Virus record (IMG/VR): IMGVR_UViG_3300025949_000075
Location: 1-29,185 of that record
Origin: a virus
Length of the DNA stretch: 29,185 bases
Reading direction: 5' to 3' (one strand)
Position 1 is the first letter of the stretch, and the number at the start of each line of letters is the position of its first letter. The notes under the pieces are model-generated. The model saw only the letters and a program-made list of their open reading frames with translations, was not told where the DNA came from and ran no database searches. Positions 8,857 through 15,964 of this stretch are shown here, piece after piece. The position numbers and the translations under genes were made by a program.

Positions 8857-9038
8857 GCGTCGTCATCATCATCGGCGGAACTGGCCGCCTCCGCACGGAC
8901 ATTGACAATGCCAACCAAGCCGCGAGCGCGCATAGCTGGACGACGGCGCAAAAGGATTGGATGGCCGCCTATTTCGCCGAGTGCGCCGACGAGATCGAGA
9001 AGCGCATTCTCTCGTTCAATGCTGGCAATCCGCCGTGA
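8853..9038 (+). CDS. Hypothetical 61-aa protein before the endolysin
   Basis: The ATG overlaps the preceding stop (ATGA), and its own stop overlaps the endolysin GTG. GGAGG at 8840-8844 gives a good ribosome-binding site. The product (MSVVIIIGGTGRLRTDIDNA at the N-terminus, then SAHSWTTAQKDWMAAYFAEC) is short and mostly helical with no membrane segment. I do not recognise a family. The tight coupling on both sides supports it as a real gene. Confidence 0.55.
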   Translation: MSVVIIIGGTGRLRTDIDNANQAASAHSWTTAQKDWMAAYFAECADEIEKRILSFNAGNPP

Positions 9039-9607
9039 CGGTTGACGAGTTCGCCGCGATCCTCCGCGCGACGATGCCCGACAGTGGCACGCGCGCCGAT
9101 GCCTTCGCGCCGGCACTCTTCAATCACATGCCAGCGTTCGCGATCATCGGCCCGAAGCGCATCGCCGCTTTCCTCGGCACGATCGCCGAGGAGTCGGGCG
9201 AGTTCAAATGGACGCGCGAACTCTGGGGTCCGACGGAGGCGCAGCTCCGTTACGAGCCGCCGAGTGAGAAGGCCGCGGAGCTCGGCAACATCGAACCCGG
9301 CGACGGCTTTCGCTTCCGCGGCCGCGGCCTGATCCAGATCACGGGCCGCGCGAACTACGCCGAGGCCTCGAAGGCGCTCGGAATCGACTTCGTCGGCAAC
9401 TCGACGCTGATGCAGCTCCCAGACGACGCCGTGCTTACGGCGTGCTGGTGGTGGCAGGCGCACGGCTGCAACGAGCTCGCCGACGTGCCCGACTTCGAGG
9501 CCGTCACGCGCCGCGTAAACGGTGGCCTGACGCATTACGATCGCCGCAAGGCGTATTACGATCGCGCCCTCGCGGCGCTTCAGGAGAAGTCCGATGCTCA
9601 TGATTAA
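9035..9607 (+). CDS. Endolysin, glycoside hydrolase family 19
   Basis: The GTG at 9035 overlaps the upstream stop (GTGA) and gives 190 aa, a normal length for a single-domain GH19 phage endolysin. The diagnostic segments are AAFLGTIAEESGEFKWTREL (about residues 44-63, with likely catalytic Glu53 and Glu62), then DGFRFRGRGLIQITGRANYA (about 90-109), and the closing RRVNGGLTHYDRRKAYYDRA. GH19 endolysins cleave the glycan chains of peptidoglycan. There is no signal peptide, so release would depend on a holin. The usual His before the first catalytic Glu is replaced by Glu here (AEES). The assignment is secure at family level. Confidence 0.92.
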   Translation: MTVDEFAAILRATMPDSGTRADAFAPALFNHMPAFAIIGPKRIAAFLGTIAEESGEFKWTRELWGPTEAQLRYEPPSEKAAELGNIEPGDGFRFRGRGLIQITGRANYAEASKALGIDFVGNSTLMQLPDDAVLTACWWWQAHGCNELADVPDFEAVTRRVNGGLTHYDRRKAYYDRALAALQEKSDAHD

Positions 9608-9842
9608 CAACTGGTGGGGCGTGGTCCGCGTTTCGATCACGAGCTGGCTCGGCGTCATCCTCGGCGCCGCGCTCACGTTCTACGCATACGTCAATACGTC
9701 TGCCCCGAACATCCAAGAGGCACTGCACTTCTCGGCGTGGTCGCAGTGGGTTCCTTGGGTGCTCGGTCTCGCGACCGCGTTCGGCATTCCCATCGGCCGC
9801 GGCGTGAGACAGCAATCTGTGACCAACGCCGCAAACAAGTAA
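9594..9842 (+). CDS. Candidate holin, two membrane segments
   Basis: AGGAG at 9582-9586 sits seven bases before the ATG at 9594; an ATG at 9600 is an alternative. The 82-aa product has two hydrophobic stretches: about residues 13-33 (SITSWLGVILGAALTFYAYV) and about 48-66 (WSQWVPWVLGLATAFGIPIG), with a charged C-terminus (GRGVRQQ). This matches the size and two-segment form of class II holins. It directly follows and slightly overlaps the endolysin gene. The holin role is inferred from topology and place, not from a recognised family. Confidence 0.5.
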   Translation: MLMINNWWGVVRVSITSWLGVILGAALTFYAYVNTSAPNIQEALHFSAWSQWVPWVLGLATAFGIPIGRGVRQQSVTNAANK

Positions 9843-9855
9843 ACGGAGGAACGCA

Positions 9856-10188
9856 ATGAAGTTGATTCTCGCACTCGTCCTCGCCGTCACGCTCAGCGCG
9901 TGCGCCGGCAATGGACTCCACAAGCCGACGACAACCGGCAATGCAGGGACGACGGCGCTCGTCGCCTACTTCGCGGCGAATCAGGCCGCTACGAAGTACG
10001 TTGCGCTACCGCGCTGCGCGACGCCGCCGGTCTATCCATGCAATACGCAGGCGATCGTTGACAAGGTCGTTACTGCGGATACCGCGGCCTACAATGCCGC
10101 GCTAGCAGCCGACGCCGCATCGGCCACGCAGGCCGAGAAGGACGAGGCTAAGTCGAAGCTCGACGAGCTCAAGAAGGTGACGCCATGA
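9856..10188 (+). CDS. Small lipoprotein, candidate outer-membrane spanin or lysis accessory
   Basis: GGAGG at 9844-9848 precedes the ATG. The 110-aa product begins with a type II signal and lipobox, MKLILALVLAVTLSACAGNG, giving a lipid-anchored Cys16. The mature part has an Ala/Thr-rich region, two further Cys residues (LPRCATPPVYPCN) and a helical C-terminus (ATQAEKDEAKSKLDELKKVT). Outer-membrane spanin subunits are small lipoproteins beside the endolysin, but they are usually proline-rich, and no convincing embedded inner-membrane partner is seen here. So lipoprotein is firm while spanin is only possible. It overlaps the next gene by ATGA. Confidence 0.6.
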   Translation: MKLILALVLAVTLSACAGNGLHKPTTTGNAGTTALVAYFAANQAATKYVALPRCATPPVYPCNTQAIVDKVVTADTAAYNAALAADAASATQAEKDEAKSKLDELKKVTP

Positions 10189-10484
10189 TCGAGATCATTC
10201 TCGCGCTGCTCGCTTCGCTCGGCCAGTCGGTCGGCGGCAACGCCGGCAATCTCATCGGCCAGCTCGTCGGCACCATCGGCACCATCAAGCTTGATCGCGA
10301 TGAATGGCTCGCGACGGTCGGTCCGTGGGTCACATGGGCGAATGGCATCGTCGATGCAGGCCGAGATCCGACGCCCGAAGAGCACGCCGCGGCCCGAGCA
10401 CTTGCCACCGCCGCGCATGAGAACCTGCAATCACTCGCGCATGGCGGGCCGCCTGTTCCGCTGCCGTCGCCGCCGAGCGCATAA
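10185..10484 (+). CDS. Hypothetical protein ending the lysis operon
   Basis: A 99-aa product overlapping the lipoprotein gene by ATGA. Residues 1-34 are hydrophobic and Gly-rich (MIEIILALLASLGQSVGGNA), resembling a membrane-active or amphipathic segment; the remainder is soluble, with an acidic helical part (DPTPEEHAAARALATAAHEN) and a Pro-rich tail. It is the last rightward gene before the stem-loop at 10497. The role is unknown; a lysis accessory or virion-associated protein is possible from position alone. Confidence 0.55.
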   Translation: MIEIILALLASLGQSVGGNAGNLIGQLVGTIGTIKLDRDEWLATVGPWVTWANGIVDAGRDPTPEEHAAARALATAAHENLQSLAHGGPPVPLPSPPSA

Positions 10485-10496
10485 GACGCTTCAAAG

Positions 10497-10521
10497 GTAG
10501 CCGGGTGCAATGCCCGGCTAC
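10497..10521. terminator. Stem-loop between convergent operons, probable bidirectional terminator
   Basis: GTAGCCGGG at 10497-10505 pairs perfectly with CCCGGCTAC at 10513-10521 around a 7-base loop. It lies between the rightward stop at 10484 and the leftward stop at 10518, overlapping the end of the leftward gene by four bases. The following T-tracts are weak on both strands (TTCT on plus, CTTT on minus), so efficiency or Rho independence is uncertain. Confidence 0.6.
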
Positions 10522-11819
10522 TTCTCCGCCCCCTGCGCGGTGTCTGGCACAACGGCGCCGATGTCGGGATGTTTTGGTAATGGCATCCAGTGAGTGGGGT
10601 GCTCATCTATCAAATCTTCTTCGTGGATGCTTTCAGAGTTCACCCAACCGTTGGCGTAGTGACCAATGAAAACCTGCGGATGCCCGGATTTCCACGTCTG
10701 AAACATCAGCATCGATATTCCCGTTTTGGGTGCCGTTTCTATTGGTTGCCACCCATACCCCGGCTTGCGCGCGCGGTCAGCGGCTTCGAGGGCAGCAATC
10801 CATGCCGCATGTCGAATCTCGTCGATGTTGCCGGGTGACTTCTGGACCGTCTCGTTCCATGCCTGCCGCGCGGCTGCGATGCGGTCTTCCGTAACCCCGC
10901 CGCTCGCGTCGGGCGGTGGGGCTGGTGCTGCCGCGAGCACCGCATCCCACACTTCGCAGAAAAGGAAGTTCGCCGGATCGGTTGCGTCGGAAAACGCTGC
11001 GCGCATGTCATCCGTCAGCGTGCGCGGCACCAGCACAAACTCGCCAGCCTCTACCCGCTCGGGCTGCGCCCGGTCCGGTGAATTGGCTCGCGCATTATCA
11101 AGTTCGTCGGCACATTGTGTGAGAATGGTTTTGCCGTCTGGACTGCGCATGGCTGTTGCCTCGCCGCGCCATTCATTGGCGAGATTCCAAATGCGCTTCA
11201 CCAGCGCGGCATAGCTGTCTGAAAACGAAGCCGCTGCATTCTGGGAAGCAGCTAGCGCATCTATCGTTTCCTGTTCGCGCGGCTGCACCCGGTCCGGGGG
11301 CGGTGTGGTTATCCAGCCTGACCCGTCGCATAGATGGCACGCGACTTCGCTGCAATCATCGGAAGGTAGCGCGGCTACTTGACCCGTACCTCTGCAATTC
11401 GGGCAATCGCCTAGCGCAACCGCCTCCCGCTGCGCTCCCTCTGTCACGGTGGCGACTGCTGGATGTCCATACATGGGATCGCGCGTTACGTAGCATTTGC
11501 GCTCGGCATCCCAATCGGCGACAGCACACCAAGCGGGACCGGCTGGCTCATTGCGCGAACATACCGTGACAACGGACTGTACTGGCGGTGCTTTCCGCAG
11601 TTCCATCATGAGCGCCGAAAGCTGCTGACACGCCCAGAACATAGGGTCTTCGTCGCGCACTTCCTCGTCCGTCATATCGACGTAGTTAGGATCGGTGTCA
11701 CCTAGCGCGCTGTCGAGTGCACTGACAATGTGTTCGATGCGAGGCAGCAACTCGCTAGCGGCGCCGGGGGTGGGGGCCTCTGTCGCCGGATTCGAGGGGG
11801 TGGGGGATGAGCTGGTCAT
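10518..11819 (-). CDS. Modular Ea22-like protein with CxxCxGxG zinc motifs and a DUF551-like C-terminus
   Basis: The ATG at 11819 overlaps the previous stop (ATGA), giving 433 aa; a GTG at 11831 is an alternative. Three parts are visible. A Ser/Thr/Pro-rich, acidic N-terminus; a central pair of DnaJ-like cysteine motifs, CPNCRGTG and CHLCDGSG; then helical segments including QETIDALAASQNAAASFSDS. The C-terminus (GWQPIETAPKTGISMLMFQT through THWMPLPKHPD) matches DUF551. Such mosaic proteins with DUF551 tails resemble the lambda Ea22 group, early accessory proteins of unknown function. It is the last gene of the leftward operon. Confidence 0.7.
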   Translation of the reverse strand: MTSSSPTPSNPATEAPTPGAASELLPRIEHIVSALDSALGDTDPNYVDMTDEEVRDEDPMFWACQQLSALMMELRKAPPVQSVVTVCSRNEPAGPAWCAVADWDAERKCYVTRDPMYGHPAVATVTEGAQREAVALGDCPNCRGTGQVAALPSDDCSEVACHLCDGSGWITTPPPDRVQPREQETIDALAASQNAAASFSDSYAALVKRIWNLANEWRGEATAMRSPDGKTILTQCADELDNARANSPDRAQPERVEAGEFVLVPRTLTDDMRAAFSDATDPANFLFCEVWDAVLAAAPAPPPDASGGVTEDRIAAARQAWNETVQKSPGNIDEIRHAAWIAALEAADRARKPGYGWQPIETAPKTGISMLMFQTWKSGHPQVFIGHYANGWVNSESIHEEDLIDEHPTHWMPLPKHPDIGAVVPDTAQGAEK

Positions 11820-12022
11820 GGGTAATAACACCTGCGGTCGATGTACTTCGTGACCATGCGCTTACAGACAGGACAAGTAATTTGCATGAAGTCGCCGTCA
11901 CGCTGATCGGGAATGGTTTGTGCCTCATCCTGCGCAAACTCGAATACGGTTCCGCAGTTGCGGCATTTCACCCTGTGCTGCTTAGCAGCCTCAGGATCGA
12001 CACCGTGCTTGATGATTCTCAC
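11816..12022 (-). CDS. Small zinc-ribbon protein
   Basis: A 68-aa product with two CxxC pairs, CRNCGTVFEF near residue 20 and CPVCKRMVTKY near residue 50, spaced as in a zinc ribbon. It overlaps both neighbours by ATGA. Small proteins of this type are common in early regions of phages of Gram-negative bacteria; they may bind nucleic acid or protein, but no function is established for this one. The zinc-binding prediction rests on the four cysteines. Confidence 0.7.
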   Translation of the reverse strand: MRIIKHGVDPEAAKQHRVKCRNCGTVFEFAQDEAQTIPDQRDGDFMQITCPVCKRMVTKYIDRRCYYP

Positions 12023-12333
12023 GTCGTCCTCTCCTCTCCCGCTACCGGCTTCACCGGGGCGGCTGGTATCAGGTAATACGCAACGAGCGCTTCAACGAGC
12101 TTCGGGAACTTGATCGTTCCCGCACACGACTCGTCCCAGTGCAGACCGTTCTTCAGGTCCATCGCTGCAACCACAACCCTCTCCGCCGCATCCAGCCGCT
12201 CGGTGAGTTCGCGGTTGCGCTGCTCGGAGGCTGCGAGGGCGTCAATCGTGTTCTTGTGCTGCGGAGACAATTCCAGCGAATATCCACTCAGGCAACCTTT
12301 CTCCGTTCCACATGTCGGACACGTAAAGCTCAT
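12019..12333 (-). CDS. Early-operon protein with N-terminal CxxC and coiled coil
   Basis: The ATG at 12333 is preceded by a strong GGAGGAGGAGAA ribosome-binding site. The 104-aa product starts MSFTCPTCGTEKGC, possibly a zinc knuckle, followed by a helical stretch (HKNTIDALAASEQRNRELTE, about residues 26-45). The TIDALAAS segment recurs in the modular protein encoded at 10518-11819. The C-terminal half (FPKLVEALVAYYLIPAAPVK) has no recognised motif. The mix fits an Ea22-like accessory protein. The function is unknown. Confidence 0.6.
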   Translation of the reverse strand: MSFTCPTCGTEKGCLSGYSLELSPQHKNTIDALAASEQRNRELTERLDAAERVVVAAMDLKNGLHWDESCAGTIKFPKLVEALVAYYLIPAAPVKPVAGEERTT

Positions 12334-12393
12334 TTCTCCTCCTCCGCCCGACCTGATGAATCCGCCACCTGTTTCGGCGCGGTGGCTGTGTCC

Positions 12394-12738
12394 TCACCGC
12401 AGGAATGGCGCGAACCTGTAGCACTCAGTAGGGAAGTCGGCGCCGTACTCAGCGCACGAGCATGCTTCGCCACACGGCTCGGTAACTTCGACTTCAATCA
12501 GCAGCCCATGACGCTTGCCCATGTCCTGCATTTCGCCATCGCCTTCCCAAAACTCGTGCAGCGCATCGCGACAGAACGCGCGCATCTTCTCCGCATCCAC
12601 ACGGAGCCGGGCGAGTTCGTCGGCAGCATCTATCATCAGTTGCGGTGCGTAACGATACTTTGGATCGCGCAGCAACATTCCTGAGAACTCGCGCAAATCC
12701 TCGATCAACCGCCCGTTACCGTGTCCGGCGGTGGTCAT
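12394..12738 (-). CDS. Conserved phage early protein with C-terminal Cys cluster
   Basis: A 114-aa product starting by ATGA overlap with the XRE gene. The N-terminal half is helical (PQLMIDAADELARLRVDAEK) and the C-terminal part reads KRHGLLIEVEVTEPCGEACS followed by CAEYGADFPTECYRFAP. That cysteine-bearing ending is one I recognise from uncharacterised proteins of phages of Pseudomonadota, and it could bind a metal. No function is known. The 60 bases before the next gene hold its ribosome-binding site and no other feature. Confidence 0.65.
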   Translation of the reverse strand: MTTAGHGNGRLIEDLREFSGMLLRDPKYRYAPQLMIDAADELARLRVDAEKMRAFCRDALHEFWEGDGEMQDMGKRHGLLIEVEVTEPCGEACSCAEYGADFPTECYRFAPFLR

Positions 12739-12950
12739 GTCTGTGATTCCAATGCTGATGCGGCCAAAGCATTTACGGGGACGGCTAGCGCAATGCTAAG
12801 TCTCGTGGCCAGCAGCAGACCGATGTTCGCTGTCTTGCCGTTCTCTATCTCCCAGATATAACCCTTGGTTGCGCCAACCGCATCGGCTACGTCTTGCAGA
12901 GACATACCAGCCGTTTCTCTGCGCTGCTTAATCAAGTCGCCCAACTTCAT
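12735..12950 (-). CDS. XRE-family HTH regulator (small)
   Basis: The ATG at 12950 has GGGGAGAGGAAAA just upstream, which makes it the preferred start over upstream in-frame alternatives; the product is 71 aa. It is a single helix-turn-helix of XRE type: MKLGDLIKQRRETAGMSLQD, then VADAVGATKGYIWEIENGKT (recognition part about residues 17-40). There is no C-terminal multimerisation or peptidase domain, so it is not a full CI-type repressor. It lies deep in the leftward operon, far from the control region at 18400. Its target is unknown. Confidence 0.8.
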   Translation of the reverse strand: MKLGDLIKQRRETAGMSLQDVADAVGATKGYIWEIENGKTANIGLLLATRLSIALAVPVNALAASALESQT

Positions 12951-13134
12951 TTTTCCTCTCCCCTCCGATGTAAACCCGCCGCACCTTCCGATCGAACTCC
13001 GCGCGCGGCATGGACTTGACCGGCCCATCCGGCACCGCCGTATAGGTCACGTTCTTCGGCCCCTTCCACTTGAGCCAGTATTCCTGGAACCCGTCGCCGA
13101 GGCGGAAGAAGAAGGAGGGGCGTTTGCGTTTCAT
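12928..13134 (-). CDS. Hypothetical basic protein
   Basis: A 68-aa, lysine/arginine-rich product (MKRKRPSFFFRLGDGFQEYW, then PVKSMPRAEFDRKVRRVYIG). It starts with an ATGA overlap and its 3' end overlaps the XRE gene by 23 bases. The charge suggests nucleic-acid contact, but no known fold is evident. The operon context and tight overlaps support it being translated. Confidence 0.5.
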   Translation of the reverse strand: MKRKRPSFFFRLGDGFQEYWLKWKGPKNVTYTAVPDGPVKSMPRAEFDRKVRRVYIGGERKNEVGRLD

Positions 13135-13328
13135 CGTTCAAACCCCGAGCGGAAGAGGCCATCGCCTCGCGTTTCGACGATGGCCTTTCCGTTGACGATT
13201 CGCAGCGTATCGGCGCAGACGACGAAATGCGGCCCCGGCGTGTACGAGTGCGCGGAGCTCGTCCAATCGAGTTGCATCGGACAAGCCGCCACCGCGGCCG
13301 ATAGAACGTAGCGCGCGCCGATGCACAT
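13131..13328 (-). CDS. Hypothetical 65-aa protein
   Basis: The start overlaps the preceding stop as TAATG and the stop overlaps the next start as ATGA. The N-terminus (MCIGARYVLSAAVAACPMQL) is mildly hydrophobic and has two or three cysteines; this could be a weak signal or membrane segment but is short. The rest (HFVVCADTLRIVNGKAIVET) looks beta-stranded. I do not recognise a family. Confidence comes from operon packing only. Confidence 0.45.
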   Translation of the reverse strand: MCIGARYVLSAAVAACPMQLDWTSSAHSYTPGPHFVVCADTLRIVNGKAIVETRGDGLFRSGFER

Positions 13329-13708
13329 TAGCCGGCGCCGCCTTGGAACGTATAGTCACCGGCCTTGAGGTAGTCGGCGCGCCAATCCACGTCGCCGCCT
13401 GCCGCATCGAACTGCGCGCGCGTGATGGAAGCGGGCGCGTCCTGATCGTGGCCCCATGTGCCGATCTTGGAGCCGCTGGAGCGGTCTACGAATCCGTGCT
13501 TGACGCCGCCAGCGCCGCCGCCCTTCTGGGTCTGGCGAACGATGTAGGACTTGTTGAACGCGAGATCCCACGAAAGGTTAGTGGATGTGTCCGCAACGGC
13601 GTCGTGCGCCGTGAACTTGCCGACGTTGGTTTGCGTCTGCGCGAGAAGCTGCGAGGCGTGGGACGGATTGCTCGGCCCCGGATTGTTGTTACCGATGGTG
13701 TAGCGCAT
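13328..13708 (-). CDS. Hypothetical Gly/Asn-rich protein
   Basis: The ATG at 13708 is chosen over an earlier in-frame start because AGGAGAA lies just upstream and the resulting 126-aa product begins MRYTIGNNNPGPSNPSHASQ. It contains a Gly-rich stretch (QTQKGGGAGGVKHGFVDRSS) and ends in GDVDWRADYLKAGDYTFQGG. No catalytic or binding motif is recognised, nor a signal or membrane segment. It is separated from the upstream gene by a 46-base gap, one of the few gaps in this operon. Confidence 0.55.
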   Translation of the reverse strand: MRYTIGNNNPGPSNPSHASQLLAQTQTNVGKFTAHDAVADTSTNLSWDLAFNKSYIVRQTQKGGGAGGVKHGFVDRSSGSKIGTWGHDQDAPASITRAQFDAAGGDVDWRADYLKAGDYTFQGGAG

Positions 13709-13754
13709 GCGTATTCTCCTAGCTAGGGATTGCCGCGAACCCGCGCGGCGCGGT

Positions 13755-14075
13755 TTAGATATTGACATCGAAACCGGGTCCGCTGGTTGTGCCTTTGTTG
13801 ACTGGCGGCATGGCGCCTGCGCCATTTCCGCCTGCGCTACCCGCCTCGACGCGAACCGTCCGCGTCCACCCCTGTTCCTTCAAGCGCGCCTCGTGCGCGG
13901 CGATGCGGTCGGCGAAGATGCGTTCGGCTTCGGCGCGGGTGACGACTAGATCGCGCATGCCCTCGGGGTCGCGCTTGCCGTCATCATAGAACTTCAGCCA
14001 TTCGTCGCGGCGCTCGTGCTCTGCCTTCATTTCGCTCGTGAGCGCATGCAGCGCCTCTACGGTTTCAGAGTTCAT
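13755..14075 (-). CDS. Hypothetical helical protein
   Basis: The ATG at 14075 overlaps the previous stop (ATGA), giving 106 aa. It is strongly helical and charged (SETVEALHALTSEMKAEHER, then EAERIFADRIAAHEARLKEQ, about residues 2-70), so it may form a coiled coil. The C-terminal 30 residues are Gly/Ala/Pro-rich and probably disordered. The function is unknown. It sits two genes after the putative annealing protein. Confidence 0.55.
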   Translation of the reverse strand: MNSETVEALHALTSEMKAEHERRDEWLKFYDDGKRDPEGMRDLVVTRAEAERIFADRIAAHEARLKEQGWTRTVRVEAGSAGGNGAGAMPPVNKGTTSGPGFDVNI

Positions 14076-14680
14076 GCACACTTGGCGTTCTCCTTCAGCG
14101 ATTCGCGCAGCGCAGCAATCCACGCATTACGCTGGTTCGTGCGCTCGATTTCCTTCGCGTTCTCGGCCTCGTGATATGCAATCGAGCGGCGAATGTTCTT
14201 CAGCTCGCGCGTGCGCCACTCGGCTCCTGAAATCTTCGGTTCTTCATCTGGCCACAATGGCCTACAATCGAAATCTATGCTCTCGGCGATTTGCGAACGC
14301 ATGAAGTCACGAAGACCGATATGCTCAGGCGTCGGCGGTGTCCATCCGTTGACGCACGCTAGCATCGCTTCGTATTTGACGCGAAGCTCCGCCGTCTTTC
14401 TGATGTTTTCTTGTCGGCGATCCTCGGCTGCTTTCCATGACGCCGATGCTCTGCGCTCGCATGCCGCATCGTCCAGCGCTTCGAGTTCGGCCAGTTCCTT
14501 GCGCGATTCCGTCAGCGCCTTGACGTGGTAGTCGCTCGGCTCGAACGCTTCTGGAATCTTCTCCCCGCCTCCTGTCTCATCGCGCAGAATCACGCAGGCA
14601 CCGAACGCACGCGCACAATTCATCGCGAACGTGCGGAAGTCGATCCCGTCCTTTATCGCATCGGTGTATCCGGTAGGCAT
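14072..14680 (-). CDS. Early-operon helical protein beside the recombination genes
   Basis: A 202-aa product; the start overlaps the upstream stop as TAATG. It is highly charged and helical (TESRKELAELEALDDAACER, and later EWRTRELKNIRRSIAYHEAE), with one compact central segment around CVNGWTPPTPEHIGLRDFM. No catalytic motif is recognised. Translational coupling to the candidate annealing protein suggests a related DNA-metabolism role, but this is inference from position only. Confidence 0.6.
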   Translation of the reverse strand: MPTGYTDAIKDGIDFRTFAMNCARAFGACVILRDETGGGEKIPEAFEPSDYHVKALTESRKELAELEALDDAACERRASASWKAAEDRRQENIRKTAELRVKYEAMLACVNGWTPPTPEHIGLRDFMRSQIAESIDFDCRPLWPDEEPKISGAEWRTRELKNIRRSIAYHEAENAKEIERTNQRNAWIAALRESLKENAKCA

Positions 14681-15630
14681 TAGAACGTGCCCCCTGTAGC
14701 CTCACCAGCGGGCCGCTCCGGCGCTTCCGGCTCCGCGGGCGCCTCGGGTGCGGGTGCGTCGCCTGCTATCGCCTGAAGCGCGCGGGGACGCACTGGCGGG
14801 CCATCGCTGGCGCCACCCTGCACCGTCGTGAAGCCGAACCAGTCGCCCACTTTTGAGGCGCCGTCGCGGAGCGAGGTATAGATCGCGGTGAGGTCGGCGA
14901 TTTCATCGGGCGTCGTCTCGTCGATCGCGTGCCCGAGCTTCTTCTCGAGCTGCTCGGCGGTGACGCCGAACTTCGTGAAGGCGACAACCATCTTACGCAC
15001 GCGGTCTTTTATCGGCTCATCGCTGCCGCCGGCAACCGTCTTGCGGCACTGCTCGATCGCGGCCTCGATGATGTCGGGCGGGATGATCGCGAGGATGCGC
15101 GCGCGCAGGCGCCGCGCGGCATTATTCGCCGTGACTTCGTAGATGTCGCGCTCATCGATGAGGCGCACGCCGCCGCCTTGCTTGTCGCGGATATGGCGCA
15201 CGGTGAATTGCTGGACGCTTCGCACGTTCGTTTCTTCGTCCCATGCGAAGGCCTCCATTTCGGAGACGCCTTCTTTGCGCGAGAGCTCGCGCGTGCCGTA
15301 GCTCATGTTGCCCCAACACCGCGCGAGTTCTTCGGCGAGGCGAATCGACGGACCCGTGACCGTCTGTTTGCCGCGCGGGAAGGCATACATTGCGACTTCA
15401 GCCAGCGCAGGGCGCGAGCATGCTGCGATGACTGCGGCATAGGCGCGTGACTCGTCGCGCGGAAAACGCTTCGCGATGATGAGCTTTCCCTGCGCCTCGG
15501 CGACGGCGCGATCTGACTCGATCGACACCGCGCCCGCGTTCACATGCGCGGCGAGATCCCGACGCGCGAAAGGATTCTGCGGCTGATCGGTTCGCACGAT
15601 GTCGCTCTTCATGTCTTCGTCTTCGGTCAC
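14680..15630 (-). CDS. Candidate single-strand annealing/recombination protein
   Basis: GTG at 15630 with GAGGAG upstream gives 316 aa; an ATG at 15612 would shorten it by six residues. The N-terminal half contains AACSRPALAEVAMYAFPRGK and VTGPSIRLAEELARCWGNMS, and the middle has NNAARRLRARILAIIPPDII. The C-terminal tail is Pro/Ala/Glu-rich, as is common in DNA-binding phage proteins with acidic or disordered ends. I do not place it in a named Pfam family with certainty. The annealing role is inferred from the pairing with a YqaJ exonuclease in one operon, the general layout of RecT/Bet/ERF systems, and its size. Alternatives include another replication or repair factor. Confidence 0.5.
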   Translation of the reverse strand: MTEDEDMKSDIVRTDQPQNPFARRDLAAHVNAGAVSIESDRAVAEAQGKLIIAKRFPRDESRAYAAVIAACSRPALAEVAMYAFPRGKQTVTGPSIRLAEELARCWGNMSYGTRELSRKEGVSEMEAFAWDEETNVRSVQQFTVRHIRDKQGGGVRLIDERDIYEVTANNAARRLRARILAIIPPDIIEAAIEQCRKTVAGGSDEPIKDRVRKMVVAFTKFGVTAEQLEKKLGHAIDETTPDEIADLTAIYTSLRDGASKVGDWFGFTTVQGGASDGPPVRPRALQAIAGDAPAPEAPAEPEAPERPAGEATGGTF

Positions 15631-15659
15631 GTCTCTGCTCCTCGGTTCGAATTAGTGCC

Positions 15660-15671
15660 GGTGCGCGCACC
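15660..15671. repeat. 12-bp perfect palindrome in the 127-base gap of the leftward operon
   Basis: GGTGCGCGCACC is fully self-complementary and lies 30 bases upstream of the GTG at 15630, inside the only sizeable gap (15631-15757) of the leftward operon. It could be an operator or a weak hairpin in the mRNA. GC-rich sequence makes chance palindromes more likely. Confidence 0.3.
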
Positions 15672-15757
15672 GCCCCGGCTGCGGATCGTGGTCTCGCTGG
15701 CACCCGCGGGGATTGCGGGAGGGAGAGCCAGCGCACGCGCGCGCTGCGTGGGGGTTA

Positions 15758-15964
15758 CTACGCGCCGCCGCTACCTGCCGTCGCTGCGACGATCTTTCCG
15801 CGCGGCATGCCGCCGTCGAGCGCCTTGTCTTTGTCATCAGACGACGCGACGCGCACGTCTTCGAGCTTCAAGAGCCATTCCTTCCCGCCGACAGTGGCGA
15901 CGTAGGAGCGCTCGCCCTGCGGCTTCGTGCGCGGTTTCTTCGGTGCTGCCGTTGTCTCTGTCAT
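15758..15964 (-). CDS. Hypothetical small basic protein
   Basis: AGGAG precedes the ATG at 15964, which also overlaps the previous stop (ATGA). The 68-aa product has a basic, disordered N-terminus (MTETTAAPKKPRTKPQGERS), a short compact part (YVATVGGKEWLLKLEDVRVA) and a Gly/Ala-rich end. It may contact nucleic acid but has no recognised domain. It lies between the Fis-type HTH gene and the candidate annealing gene. Confidence 0.5.
   Translation of the reverse strand: MTETTAAPKKPRTKPQGERSYVATVGGKEWLLKLEDVRVASSDDKDKALDGGMPRGKIVAATAGSGGA

Noticed and set aside
10726-12684. Plus-strand open frames opposite the leftward accessory genes
   Set aside because: The minus-strand genes have DUF551, zinc-ribbon motifs and ribosome-binding sites; the opposite frames show none.
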